A program made the position numbers and the translations under genes. From assembly GCA_018667335.1 (NCBI GenBank), contig JABIVD010000052.1:62001-126000 (forward strand): DNA of 64,000 nucleotides. The letters are read 5' to 3'. The notes below the pieces were generated by a model. It did not search any database. It saw nothing but the letters and a program-made list of their open reading frames with translations, and was not told where the DNA came from. The stretch comes from Rhodospirillaceae bacterium. GTDB taxonomy: Bacteria; Pseudomonadota; Alphaproteobacteria; UBA6615. Shown piece after piece: positions 32,816-41,835 of the stretch; position 1 is the stretch's first letter, and each line of letters opens with the position of its first letter.

Positions 32816-33646
32816 CTACTCTGCGGCGTTAACGTGGTGGACGACCTGCTGCGGGTACGGAATGGAGATACCGTCCGCCTCAAGCTGTTCCTTGAGCTTC
32901 TTGGTGATGTCCCAGCGCACACCCCAGTAATCAGCGGCGTTCACCCAGACCCGAACCACAATATTCACCGAGCTGTCGGCCAATTCGGCAACGGCGACGA
33001 CCGATTCCGGGTCCTTGAGGGCGCGTGCCTCCTCACCGATCACGCGATTGATGGTGGCCATCGCGGTGTCGATGTTGTCCCCGTAATCGATGCCCATCAT
33101 CAGATCGACGCGACGGGTTGTGTGGCCGCTGAAGTTCTGGATCGCCGAACCCCAGATCTGACCGTTCGGCACGATGATCTTCACATTGTCGCCGGTCGCC
33201 ATTTCGGTGGTGAACAGGCCGATCTCCTTGACCGTGCCTGTCTGGCCGCCCGCAGAGATGAAATCACCGATCTTGAAGGGCCGGAACATCAGCAGCATCA
33301 CGCCGGCCGCGACATTGCTGAGCGTGCCCTGCAGGGCAAGGCCGATGGCCAGGCCCGCGGCACCAAAGACCGCCACAAGGCTGGTCGCCTGGACACCGAA
33401 TTGCTGCAGCGCGGCGATGATCACGAAGGCGATGATCGCGTAGCGCAGGAGACTGCCGAAGAAGCGGACCAGCGTCGTATCGATACGACCGCTGCGGCTC
33501 AGCGCGCGCTCAAGCGAACGGCGCGCCCAACCGGCGGCCATGAAGCCGATGATGATAATGGCCAACGCGCCGAGCACGTTCAGGCCATAGCTCACCAGTA
33601 CGGCGTAGACCTGTTCGAGCAGGTTCTGGATGTCTTCATTGTTCAT
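32816..33646 (-). CDS. mscS: Small-conductance mechanosensitive channel (MscS family)
   Basis: A 276-residue channel of the E. coli MscS size class. Three membrane helices (about 18-40, 60-82, 88-110) precede the pore-lining glycine/alanine helix AAGLAIGLALQGTLSNVAAG, followed by the beta-domain signature MLLMFRPFKIGDFI and IIVPNGQIWGSAIQNFS. It releases solutes on hypo-osmotic shock at the inner membrane. The ATG at 33646 has CAGGAG eight bases upstream. It is preceded by a small DUF6460-like membrane protein gene on the same strand (77 bases). Confidence 0.92.
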   Translation of the reverse strand: MNNEDIQNLLEQVYAVLVSYGLNVLGALAIIIIGFMAAGWARRSLERALSRSGRIDTTLVRFFGSLLRYAIIAFVIIAALQQFGVQATSLVAVFGAAGLAIGLALQGTLSNVAAGVMLLMFRPFKIGDFISAGGQTGTVKEIGLFTTEMATGDNVKIIVPNGQIWGSAIQNFSGHTTRRVDLMMGIDYGDNIDTAMATINRVIGEEARALKDPESVVAVAELADSSVNIVVRVWVNAADYWGVRWDITKKLKEQLEADGISIPYPQQVVHHVNAAE

Positions 33647-33723
33647 TGTGCTTGCTCCTGATTCATTTTTTCTGGCTGCGCGCCTCCCCAGGTTCGCGAA
33701 CCAGCTTGTTAACTGGGTTTCCC

Positions 33724-33972
33724 TTAACGTCGCCGCGCGATCCGGATGGCCGAAAGGATCAACCAGATCGGGATCACCACGACCGCGCCGATCAAGACGA
33801 ACGGCACAGCCCACTCGACGGTGTCGGCGACCACATTGAAAATACTCTCGACAGTCCCGCCCACGGCACCGAGCAGAGATTCCGGCCGGATATCGAACGC
33901 CGACAGGACGAGCCCGATGATCAGGGACAGGATAAACAGCCGCAACAATGTGGAGCCGAGATTGCGAGGCAT
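33724..33972 (-). CDS. Small membrane protein, DUF6460-like
   Basis: An 82-residue protein with two membrane helices (about 10-25 and 55-76), an N-terminal MPRNLGSTLLRLFILSL and a basic C-terminal tail IRIARRR. The pattern LRLFILSLIIGLVLSAFDIRP recalls the small alphaproteobacterial DUF6460 family of unknown function; that assignment is from memory of the family's look. It precedes the mscS gene and could be cotranscribed. The 138-base stretch before it, up to the aldolase gene, shows no further gene. Confidence 0.65.
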   Translation of the reverse strand: MPRNLGSTLLRLFILSLIIGLVLSAFDIRPESLLGAVGGTVESIFNVVADTVEWAVPFVLIGAVVVIPIWLILSAIRIARRR

Positions 33973-34110
33973 CTACGTATCAATATGTAGTGGAAACCCG
34001 TGGGTTTTAGGCGACTGCGCGTGCGCCGTCGATAACTTTTCCACTTCTGGAAAGTTCCGAATCCCGCCGCCTGCCTAAAAAATGGCGACGACGGCGAAGA
34101 ACGCGGGTCT

Positions 34111-34890
34111 TTAAGTCCGGTAACTCGGATCCAAAGCATCGAGGCGGCGGATGTGGCCCGCCCAATCTCGCGTGGCCACCGGCAGCGCATTCTCGAAGAG
34201 TTGCGCCGACTTTTCACAAACCTCGTCGGAGGGATAGACAAGCGCATCGGGCCCGCCCGCCGAAAGCGCCTGGATCTGGCTCTTGCCGCATTTCTCCAGA
34301 TAGAACATCACCGAAAATGCCTCGGAGATCGATCCACCGGCGGCGAGAAACCCGTGGTTGCGCAGGATCATGGCGAGGTTGTCGCCGAGATCGGCGACCA
34401 ATCGCGCGCGCTCGTCCAGGTCGAGCGCCGGCCCTTCATAGTCGTGATACGAAATCCGGTTGTAGAAGCGCATCGAATGCTGGGTGATGAACAGCAGCCC
34501 GCACTTCATCGCCGACAGGGCCATGCCGGCGTCCGAATGGGTGTGCATCACGCACGCGACCTCGGGCCGCGCTTCGTGCACCGCGCTGTGGATCGTGAAT
34601 CCCGCCCGGTTGATCTTGTAGGGGCCATTGTTCTCGATCTCGTTGCCTTCCAGATCGGTCTTGATCAGGCTCGACGCGGTGATTTCGTTGAACATCAGGC
34701 CATAGGGGTTGAGCAGGAAAGTTTCCTCCCCGGGCACCCGCGCCGAAATATGGGTCCGCGTCATGTCGGTCATGTCGTAGAGGTCGGCGAGCCGGTAGGC
34801 CGCAGCGAGATCGACGCGCGTTTGCCATTCCTCCGGGCTGACCTGATCTTCGACGCTCGGATAAAGATCAACGATTTCTGCGTTTGCCAT
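34111..34890 (-). CDS. Class II aldolase/adducin-family protein
   Basis: A 259-residue class II aldolase. Zinc ligands are expected in MHTHSDAGMAL (His pair near residues 112-114) and LRNHGFLAAG (His near 177); RTHISARVPGEETFLLNPYG near the start matches the family's phosphate/oxyanion region. Members cleave sugar phosphates or decarboxylate small oxo acids. The ATG at 34890 excludes an upstream low-quality extension. It is the last gene of a seven-gene minus-strand operon beginning with the TAXI binding protein gene at 42825 and follows the FAH gene by 34 bases, so it probably acts late in that pathway. Confidence 0.85.
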   Translation of the reverse strand: MANAEIVDLYPSVEDQVSPEEWQTRVDLAAAYRLADLYDMTDMTRTHISARVPGEETFLLNPYGLMFNEITASSLIKTDLEGNEIENNGPYKINRAGFTIHSAVHEARPEVACVMHTHSDAGMALSAMKCGLLFITQHSMRFYNRISYHDYEGPALDLDERARLVADLGDNLAMILRNHGFLAAGGSISEAFSVMFYLEKCGKSQIQALSAGGPDALVYPSDEVCEKSAQLFENALPVATRDWAGHIRRLDALDPSYRT

Positions 34891-34924
34891 CACAATCTTC
34901 CTTTGTTCAGTCCAAGACTGACGT

Positions 34925-35920
34925 TCAATCGACGATTTCCGCAACGACATTGTTGCGCTGGGCGCCCAGCCCTTCAACCTCGGTTTCGACCACATCACCG
35001 GCCTTCAGATAGGTACCGGACGCATGTCCAACACCCTCCGGAGTGCCGGTGGACAGGATATCGCCCGGATCCAGCGTGATCAGCGTCGAGGCATGCTCGA
35101 TTTGTTCTTCAGCCGAGAACACCATATCGCCGGTGATCCCGTCCTGCTTGGTCTCGCCACTGACCTTCAGGGTCAGCCGCAGCTTGGTGTGGTCCGGCAC
35201 GAAGGCGCGCGGGACGAAATACGGCCCCATCGGCGCGAACGTGTCGTGGCTCTTGCCGCCGAACCAGTCGGTCCGCAGGGTCGGCCAGTCCTCGCGCATG
35301 TTCCAGTCGCGCGCCGAGACATCGTTGGTGGTCATGAAACCGGCCACGTAGTCCATCGCCTTTTCAGCGGGAATCCGCTTGCCCGACCGGCCCATCGCCA
35401 GGGCCAGTTCGACCTCCCAGTCCACCTTGGTGGTGTCCGGCGGAATGACGATATCGTCATAGGCACCCGACAGCGCGCTCGCCGCTTTCAGGAAGGTATA
35501 GGGCCGAACCCGCCCCTTGTCCCGGTCGAGCATGTTGTCACGCTCTTCGTCGGTCTTGGCCGTGCCCGCCGCGACCATCTCGCGGATGTGCCCGCCATAG
35601 TTCGCCGCCGCATACATCATCTTGCCCGGGTTCAGGATCGGCGGGAGATAGCGAACCGCGCCCAGATCAACCGCCACCTCCGGCCCGGCGTTTCCGGTCG
35701 CCGCAAATGTCGCCATCTCGCAGAGCGCCTCGAAGTTCGGATCCCAGTCGTCGAGCAGGAGCCGAATACTGCTAACCCCGAGCAGCGCGCCACCGCGCTT
35801 TCCCTGCCGCCACGCCTTGTAGAGCTCGTCGAGCGACCACCCATGGTCGCCGATCACCATCATCACAAAAGGCGCGTTCCGCGTCTGGACAGTCGCCAGC
35901 TTGAACGGTGTATCCGTCAT
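34925..35920 (-). CDS. Fumarylacetoacetate hydrolase family protein (large form)
   Basis: A 331-residue FAH-fold protein, longer than the two at 20.7-22.4 kb because of an N-terminal domain (residues 1-100). The metal site lies in KVDWEVELALAMG (E-x-E, about 165-175), then GYVAGFMTTNDVSARDW and LDPGDILSTGTPEGVGHA. This resembles FAH proteins of the ring-cleavage type (e.g. acylpyruvate or 2-oxohepta-diene-dioate hydrolases). The ATG at 35920 follows GGAAAGGACC. It lies 48 bases downstream of the GST pair in the TRAP-linked operon, upstream of the class II aldolase; hydrolysis followed by aldol cleavage is a plausible sequence of steps. Confidence 0.85.
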   Translation of the reverse strand: MTDTPFKLATVQTRNAPFVMMVIGDHGWSLDELYKAWRQGKRGGALLGVSSIRLLLDDWDPNFEALCEMATFAATGNAGPEVAVDLGAVRYLPPILNPGKMMYAAANYGGHIREMVAAGTAKTDEERDNMLDRDKGRVRPYTFLKAASALSGAYDDIVIPPDTTKVDWEVELALAMGRSGKRIPAEKAMDYVAGFMTTNDVSARDWNMREDWPTLRTDWFGGKSHDTFAPMGPYFVPRAFVPDHTKLRLTLKVSGETKQDGITGDMVFSAEEQIEHASTLITLDPGDILSTGTPEGVGHASGTYLKAGDVVETEVEGLGAQRNNVVAEIVD

Positions 35921-35968
35921 GTTCCGGGTCCTTTCCCGCATATTCTGTTGTGGAGCGCTACAGCGCTC

Positions 35969-36661
35969 CTACCAATTGTAACCGACGCCGCGCTGACCCA
36001 ACCCATCATAGAGATCAAGACAGCGATGCATCCAGTCGTAGATGGGGTCGTCAGATACGAACAGCGGATAAGAACTCATCCTCCGAGCGCCGATGATCGA
36101 CCCCATGACGATGTGGTCCGCATATGATGGTTCACTTCCGCACATGAACGGCTGCGCCGCAACAACCCGGCGAAGCGGCTCCAATCGGTCGCGATATTCG
36201 ATGACCCGCTCATCGCGGCCGGACTGGACTTCCTCAAGCGGACGGCCAAAACGCTGCGGTCGGGTCCCATTGAAATATTCGACATCCTCGGGCGCAAGGT
36301 GCGCCTGAATGTCGAGTATGATCAGGGTCATCATCAACGGATGAATTCGGCTCTCGCACCAGCGCTGGACGTAACGAGCATATTCGCGGCCCCCGGCTCC
36401 GCCAAACAGCGAGGGGCCATCCGGGCAACTCTCCTCGAGATGCTCCGCTATGGCCCAGCTGTCGTCGACCCAGATACCGTCAAACTCAACCACCGGAACG
36501 GTCGAATAGGAACCATCGCCGATGCTCGGGATCTCGGTGAACTTGGTCGGAACAGTTTCGAACCGGCAACCCTTGTGGGCGAGCGCAAGGCTCGTTTTCC
36601 AACAGTTCGAACTGAACCGGCGGTCATCTCGTCCGACCAGGTCATACAGAACAATGGTCAC
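35969..36661 (-). CDS. Glutathione S-transferase family protein, copy 1 (LigE-like)
   Basis: A 230-residue GST-fold protein. The thioredoxin-like domain (1-80) has LVGRDDRRFSSNCWKTSLAL, in which S-S-N-C takes the glutathione-activating position, and VPVVEFDGIWVDDSW as the cis-Pro glutathione-binding loop; a helical domain follows. The overall look is of the LigE/LigF branch, which cleaves beta-aryl ethers or similar bonds. It is paralogous to the next gene (same length, 6 bases between). It belongs to the TRAP-TAXI linked operon. Substrate unknown. Confidence 0.82.
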   Translation of the reverse strand: MTIVLYDLVGRDDRRFSSNCWKTSLALAHKGCRFETVPTKFTEIPSIGDGSYSTVPVVEFDGIWVDDSWAIAEHLEESCPDGPSLFGGAGGREYARYVQRWCESRIHPLMMTLIILDIQAHLAPEDVEYFNGTRPQRFGRPLEEVQSGRDERVIEYRDRLEPLRRVVAAQPFMCGSEPSYADHIVMGSIIGARRMSSYPLFVSDDPIYDWMHRCLDLYDGLGQRGVGYNW

Positions 36662-36667
36662 GTCACG

Positions 36668-37360
36668 TTACCAATCGTAATCCGTATCCTGGCGCAGCAG
36701 CCCACCGTAAAGGTCGAGACAACGATGCATCCAAGCATGCACCGGATCGCCGGCATCGACCAGTGCAAACGGGCTCGTCTTGCGCGCCCAGATGAACGAC
36801 GCCATGGCGACATAGTCGGCATAGATCGGAGACGTCCCACCCAGGAACAACTGATCCGCGACGATGCGGCGTATCGGCTCGAGCCGTGCCCGCAATTCAG
36901 GCAACCGATCCTCGCGACCCACCGGCACTTCATCAATAGGCCGGCCCAGCCGCTTTGTCCGACTCTCCCAGAAATACGGCTGGTCTGCCGGGTCGAGACC
37001 CTCGTAGATGTCATGAACAATCATCGTCATAACGAGTGGATGGGTCCGTGTTTCGACCCAGCGGGCGATAAACCGGGCATATTCGATCCCCGCCGCCCCG
37101 CCAAAAAGCGACGGCGCGTCCGGATAGGTCGCCTCGAGATACATGGCGATCTCCCAGCTGTCGCCGAGACGCGTATCGCCATCCTCGATGACCGGTATGG
37201 TCGAGAATGATCCATCACCGATTGAAGATATATCGGTAAACCGGGTCGGGACCGTCTCGCAGGCGAGGCCCTTGTGGGCGAGCGCGTAGAGGGTCTTGCA
37301 GCAGTTCGAACTGAACCGCCGGTCGTCCCGCCCTACCAGATCATAGAGCCTGATCGTCAC
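36668..37360 (-). CDS. Glutathione S-transferase family protein, copy 2 (LigE-like)
   Basis: A 230-residue paralogue of the preceding GST when started at GTG 37360 (GGGAG upstream); an ATG at 37390 would add ten residues with no counterpart in copy 1. The active-site segment is DDRRFSSNCCKTLYAL and the cis-Pro loop IPVIEDGDTRLGDSW. Differences in the C-terminal helix set (FIWARKTSPFALVD) suggest a different substrate pocket. Tandem GSTs of LigE/LigF type are known to act on opposite stereoisomers of one substrate, which would fit this pair but is inference. Confidence 0.82.
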   Translation of the reverse strand: MTIRLYDLVGRDDRRFSSNCCKTLYALAHKGLACETVPTRFTDISSIGDGSFSTIPVIEDGDTRLGDSWEIAMYLEATYPDAPSLFGGAAGIEYARFIARWVETRTHPLVMTMIVHDIYEGLDPADQPYFWESRTKRLGRPIDEVPVGREDRLPELRARLEPIRRIVADQLFLGGTSPIYADYVAMASFIWARKTSPFALVDAGDPVHAWMHRCLDLYGGLLRQDTDYDW

Positions 37361-37397
37361 AGGCGGCTCCCACGCTCGCCCCGCACCCACGCGGGCG

Positions 37398-39080
37398 TCA
37401 GCTGACCGCGAGCGGCGCCAGTGCTTCCAGATCGCTGGTAACGTCGAGGATCACCGGACGCGTCTTGGCCGCCTCGAAGGCCTGCTGGATCGCACCTGCG
37501 AGCTCGCCCGGCTTCTCGACGCGGATACCGACCGCGCCCATTTCCTCGGCAATCCGCGCGAAGTTCACGTCGGTGAACTGCCACAACTTGCGCGCCTCAT
37601 CCGTCTGCTCACCGCCATAGACCCGGTCGAAGCCGCGTTTGGACTGGTTGCCCGAAGAGTTGTTGTTGACCAGCGTCACCGTGTTGATCCCCCAGCGGGC
37701 CGCCGTCTCGACGTCGCCAATGTGGTACCAGAAGCCCGCATCGCCGGTGAAACAGAAGACCGGACGATCCGGCGCACCGCACTTGGCGCCCAGCGCCGCC
37801 GAGAAGGCCCAGCCCAGATGGCCGGCAGATCGCATGTAACTCTGGTTTGGTGACGTCAGATCGAACATCCCGCCCATCCACATGCCCGTGTGGCCGGTGT
37901 CGGCCACAACGATCGCGTCGCTGGGAAGATGATCCGACAGCTCCTTGCACATGCGCTCGGGACGCATCGGCTCGGCGTCTGACGTCAGCAGGTCGTTGTA
38001 CTTGTCGCGCCACTGCTGATCGGCCTCTGCGGCGCGCGCGGCCCAGCCGACACGGCGTCCGGCAGACTCGGCATTGGTCATCGCCAGCAACCGTGTCACG
38101 GCGACTTTCGCATCGCCCTGCACCCCGGCGACGACCGGATAGTTGCGGCCAATTTCCTGGGGCTCGATGTCGATATGCACGACCTTACGGCCGATCTCGG
38201 GCACAGCCCAGAAATGGGTCACCATGCCGCCCGTGGTCGAGCCGATGTAGATGACGAGGTCGGCCTCGTTGACGATGATGTTTGCACTCTCGCGCGAATA
38301 GGTACCGACGACGCCAACCGAAAGCGGATGCGTGGCGGGGATCGTGTCCTTGCCGTTGAGCGAGGTCGCGACGGGAATATTCAGCCGCTCGGCCAGCGCG
38401 ACCACTTCGGCCGCCGCACCGGACGCGCGCACACCGCCACCCGCGACAATCACCGGGCGTTCGGCGGCTTCAATCGCAGCCATGGCTGCCCGAAGAGACT
38501 CTTCGGAAGGCTCCGGGCGATAGGCCGGCAGCTGGGCGAAGGCTTCTTCGATCAACGGCTCCATATCGGCTTCTTCGGCGTCGATCTGGCCTTCGTTGCC
38601 GCGGAACTGCAGGTGTACCGGCCCCGGCGTGCCCGACGTTGCGGCGCGGAATGCCTGGCGCACCATATCCGGGAAACGCGAGACGTCGTCCACGGTCGCG
38701 TTGAATTTGGTCACCGGCTCGAAGGCCGGGACGTCGTCGACTTCCTGATAGACGTTGCGGAACTTGGTCTTGGGGTCGCGACCGCCGGTCATCGCAATCA
38801 CCGGCGCATTGGCGAGATACGGGTCACGCAAGCCTGCCGCGAGATTGAGGGCGCCGATCACCTGGGCCATGCAGATTCCTGGCTTGCCGCTGGCGCGGGC
38901 ATAACCGTCGGCCATGTAGGCCGCCGTGGCCTCGGAATGGACGTGCAGACGCTTGATGTCGGTGCGTTTCTCGAGTTCCACCATGGTGGTGCGCAACACC
39001 GCCGGAACGTGAAATATATGCGTGACGCCGTAGCCCTTGAGCATATCGGCCATCACCTGTGCGCCGGTCATTTTCGCCAT
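37398..39080 (-). CDS. Thiamine-pyrophosphate-dependent enzyme, acetolactate synthase-like
   Basis: A 560-residue TPP enzyme with the three-domain layout of the acetohydroxyacid synthase family. The activating Glu lies in HVHSEATAAYMADGYARAS (about residue 50), the FAD/ADP-like middle domain spans 190-330, and the TPP-Mg motif is GDAGFWYHIGDVETAARWGI with N-N-N following (about 430-460). It is not accompanied by a small regulatory subunit, so it is likely a catabolic lyase or carboligase (e.g. oxalyl-CoA, benzoylformate or sulfoacetaldehyde-type). It follows the TRAP permease gene by 137 bases and precedes the GST pair. Confidence 0.85.
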   Translation of the reverse strand: MAKMTGAQVMADMLKGYGVTHIFHVPAVLRTTMVELEKRTDIKRLHVHSEATAAYMADGYARASGKPGICMAQVIGALNLAAGLRDPYLANAPVIAMTGGRDPKTKFRNVYQEVDDVPAFEPVTKFNATVDDVSRFPDMVRQAFRAATSGTPGPVHLQFRGNEGQIDAEEADMEPLIEEAFAQLPAYRPEPSEESLRAAMAAIEAAERPVIVAGGGVRASGAAAEVVALAERLNIPVATSLNGKDTIPATHPLSVGVVGTYSRESANIIVNEADLVIYIGSTTGGMVTHFWAVPEIGRKVVHIDIEPQEIGRNYPVVAGVQGDAKVAVTRLLAMTNAESAGRRVGWAARAAEADQQWRDKYNDLLTSDAEPMRPERMCKELSDHLPSDAIVVADTGHTGMWMGGMFDLTSPNQSYMRSAGHLGWAFSAALGAKCGAPDRPVFCFTGDAGFWYHIGDVETAARWGINTVTLVNNNSSGNQSKRGFDRVYGGEQTDEARKLWQFTDVNFARIAEEMGAVGIRVEKPGELAGAIQQAFEAAKTRPVILDVTSDLEALAPLAVS

Positions 39081-39217
39081 GTCATCGTTCCCCTGAATGT
39101 TCCATCGGTCCCTTGTTTCGGGATCGTTTGTGGTTGTTACCGATTAAAATTCTAGCCAGCCGCAGCCAACAGGACAACGCCCGCCAATGCATACCCGCCC
39201 GGCGTGCGAAGACTTCC

Positions 39218-41707
39218 TCAGGCGTCGGACGCCATCGCCTTGTCACGAAACAGCATCACCAGCAGGATCACCGTCAGCACCGCACCAACGGCATACAACT
39301 CGTGCAGCAACGGGCTTTCGAAGCCGAATATCAGCGAGATGATGGCCCCCGTCGGCAGCAACAGGCAGGCCGAAACCAGCCCGGCCAACGGCCGGATCAG
39401 ACGACCTTCCCCGAAGCCTTCGAGGAAGATCGCCCAGCCAATCACGCCGAAGATACAAGCGACCGCCGTAATCGTGATCTCGAGGGTCGTGCCATCAAGC
39501 AACAGGGGCGTGTAGACGAACAGGAACGGCATGATCAGGATGGTCGAGGCCATCTTGAAGGCCTGATTCCCCGTTGCCACCGGATCCGACCGGGCGATCG
39601 AGCTGGCCGCGAACGCAGCTAACGCGACAGGCGGCGTGACAGCGCTCACCACGGCCACCCAGTAGCTGATCATGTGCGCAGCCAAGGGTGGCACGCCCAG
39701 ATCAACCAGGGCACCCACCGCGAAGATTGCAAGCAGCACGTAGCTGGCCACGATGGGCAGGCCCATGCCGATGACGTAACCGGCGATAATGATCAAAACA
39801 ATCGTGATCGGCAGGATGCCGCCACTCGCCGAGATCAGAACGCCGCCGATCGTGCTCGGCAGGTCCGTCTTGGTCGCCGCCGACAGCAGGATGCCCAGAA
39901 CGCCGGCGATGCAGCTCACAACCAGCGTGTTACGCGCGCCTGCCTCAAGCGAAACCCATGTGGTGCGCACCATCTCAACGAGAACATCGCGCAGACCGGT
40001 CATCGGCGCGTCGTCCATCGAGACGCCGATCATGTTCTCATTCGTAGGCGATTTCGCCGCTTCTGCAGCCGCGGCTTCGTCGCGTCCAAGGATCGCAATT
40101 TCGCCGAGCTTCAGCACGATGAAGCTGAACACAACCCAATAGGCCGCGTCGCCGAAACCAATGCCCACATAGTCCACAACGAACCAGGAGAACGGTGCCC
40201 CGATCTTCATACCGAAGAAATAGACAAAGACGCCCACGGCCACAGAAATGGCCACATAAAGCTTCCATGACGTCTTTGACTTCGACGTCGGAATAGATAC
40301 CAGCAAGTCGACCAACTTGAGCATCATGATCAGCAGGATCGTCTTGGCCGCTGCCAGGAATGGTGAATCTCCGATCAACAGGAAGAACACCATCGCCGGT
40401 ATCGGCAACAGCAGATGCAGGCGTGGCACGATATCGATCCAGCGCGGCAGCTCCTCCACCGGCACGCCGTGCAGGCGATCGCGCTTGGCGCGGAAATAGA
40501 CGATCAACCCGACCGACAGATAATACAGGATGGCCGGAATCACCGCGATTTTGACGATTTCGAAATAAGGCGTTTCGGTCAGTTCAGCCAACAGGAATGC
40601 GCCCGCGCCCATGATCGGTGGCATATACGCGCCGCCTGTCGAGGCGGCCGCCTCAACACCACCGGCGAAGGCGGGCCTGTAGCCGACACGCTTCATCAGC
40701 GGAATTGTGAGGGTGCCCGTGGTCATGACGTTGGCCACGCCGCTGCCAGAGATCATGCCGAACAGGCCCGAACTGACAACAGCGGCCAAGCCGGGACCGC
40801 CGGTTTTCGCGCCGGTCAAGCGATAGGCGGTATTGATGATGACAGCGCCGAGCCCGGTTTTCTCCAGGAACGCGCCGAGAATGACGAAGATCACGATGAA
40901 CGTCGCAAACACATTCGTGATCAGGCCAAACATGCCTTCGGTCGACGCGACCAGGAAGTCCATGACTTCCTCGGCTGGGAAGCCAGGATGGTTCAGAATG
41001 CCCGGCATTACCTGCGCGATACTCTCGAACGCATAGATGAAAAAAAGGAAACCAATCATCGGGATCAGCGGGCCGACAATGCGGCGCGCGATCTCAAAGC
41101 TGACCGACACCATCATAACGGCATAGATAAACAGCAGCGCCGGAATTGGGCGTCCCGAGGCGACCCGTAGGTCCTGCACATTCGACACCCACCAGAGGAC
41201 AGACAAAATGATGCAGATGATGAAGAGAATGTCAGAAATCGAAAACCCATCGCCGGCATTCTTGCGAAAACCCTCAAAGAAATAGAGGGCAATGCCGAAC
41301 GCAGCACCGATGAACCCGATCAACTGGACCGTCCCGTCAAAATACTGGTCCCATCTTTTCGGAGAGTCAGAGACTTGCCAGTGAATCCAGATGGCGATCG
41401 CCGCGCCGAGCATTGCCAGGTTGACTACGCTGAACAGTTCATCGAGCCAGACCGCTTTATCGCGGAAAGAGTAATGTCGGTTCTTGAAGGCGAGCAGCGA
41501 CATGACGGCGGTACCGAGGATAAATGTACCCCGGAATACTTCCTCAACCGGAGGCCCGAAAAACGAGATGTGAATAAAGAAATAGGCATATGCGACAGCA
41601 ATAACCGAAAAGGCCGGCCGGACAATTCCCGCCAGACTGCGCGGCGGTGTCATCTCATCGGCGATAATTCCGATTTTGCTTAATACGGAAACTGTGGTGA
41701 TAGCCAT
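39218..41707 (-). CDS. TRAP transporter fused permease (4TM/12TM), TAXI-type
   Basis: An 829-residue inner-membrane protein with about 16-18 predicted helices. The N-terminal third corresponds to the small (DctQ-like) and the rest to the large (DctM-like) subunit, as in fused TAXI-TRAP permeases. The stretch GLFGMISGSGVANVMTTGTLTIPLMK and GAYMPPIMGAGAFLLAELT, each typical of the TRAP large subunit, lie in the middle; residues AAFAASSIARSDP near the end are also conserved. It imports a substrate with Na+ or H+ using the TAXI binding protein encoded 128 bases upstream. A long stem-loop lies between the two genes. The likely substrate is an organic acid. Confidence 0.92.
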   Translation of the reverse strand: MAITTVSVLSKIGIIADEMTPPRSLAGIVRPAFSVIAVAYAYFFIHISFFGPPVEEVFRGTFILGTAVMSLLAFKNRHYSFRDKAVWLDELFSVVNLAMLGAAIAIWIHWQVSDSPKRWDQYFDGTVQLIGFIGAAFGIALYFFEGFRKNAGDGFSISDILFIICIILSVLWWVSNVQDLRVASGRPIPALLFIYAVMMVSVSFEIARRIVGPLIPMIGFLFFIYAFESIAQVMPGILNHPGFPAEEVMDFLVASTEGMFGLITNVFATFIVIFVILGAFLEKTGLGAVIINTAYRLTGAKTGGPGLAAVVSSGLFGMISGSGVANVMTTGTLTIPLMKRVGYRPAFAGGVEAAASTGGAYMPPIMGAGAFLLAELTETPYFEIVKIAVIPAILYYLSVGLIVYFRAKRDRLHGVPVEELPRWIDIVPRLHLLLPIPAMVFFLLIGDSPFLAAAKTILLIMMLKLVDLLVSIPTSKSKTSWKLYVAISVAVGVFVYFFGMKIGAPFSWFVVDYVGIGFGDAAYWVVFSFIVLKLGEIAILGRDEAAAAEAAKSPTNENMIGVSMDDAPMTGLRDVLVEMVRTTWVSLEAGARNTLVVSCIAGVLGILLSAATKTDLPSTIGGVLISASGGILPITIVLIIIAGYVIGMGLPIVASYVLLAIFAVGALVDLGVPPLAAHMISYWVAVVSAVTPPVALAAFAASSIARSDPVATGNQAFKMASTILIMPFLFVYTPLLLDGTTLEITITAVACIFGVIGWAIFLEGFGEGRLIRPLAGLVSACLLLPTGAIISLIFGFESPLLHELYAVGAVLTVILLVMLFRDKAMASDA

Positions 41708-41764
41708 AGCCTATACTTTCCAAGACGGCAGTTTGCCTGTCATTCGCGGCACATAATGAAACTA

Positions 41765-41796
41765 GGGCGTGAAGTAAGGTTACCTACTTCACGCCC
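41765..41796 (-). terminator. Strong stem-loop between TAXI and TRAP permease genes
   Basis: GGGCGTGAAGTA and TACTTCACGCCC form a perfect 12-bp stem with an eight-base loop, just after the binding-protein gene. No long U-run follows, so it may be an mRNA-stabilising or partial-termination element that raises binding-protein levels over the permease, as often seen in such transporter operons. Confidence 0.6.
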
Positions 41797-41835
41797 CGTC
41801 GCATTTAACAAATTCAGTGTTCGGAAATTACCCGA

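Noticed and set aside
33710-33729. TTAAC direct repeats as a CtrA binding site
   Set aside because: The spacing between the TTAA units is larger than the seven bases of the CtrA consensus, and the second unit overlaps the stop codon of the small membrane protein gene.
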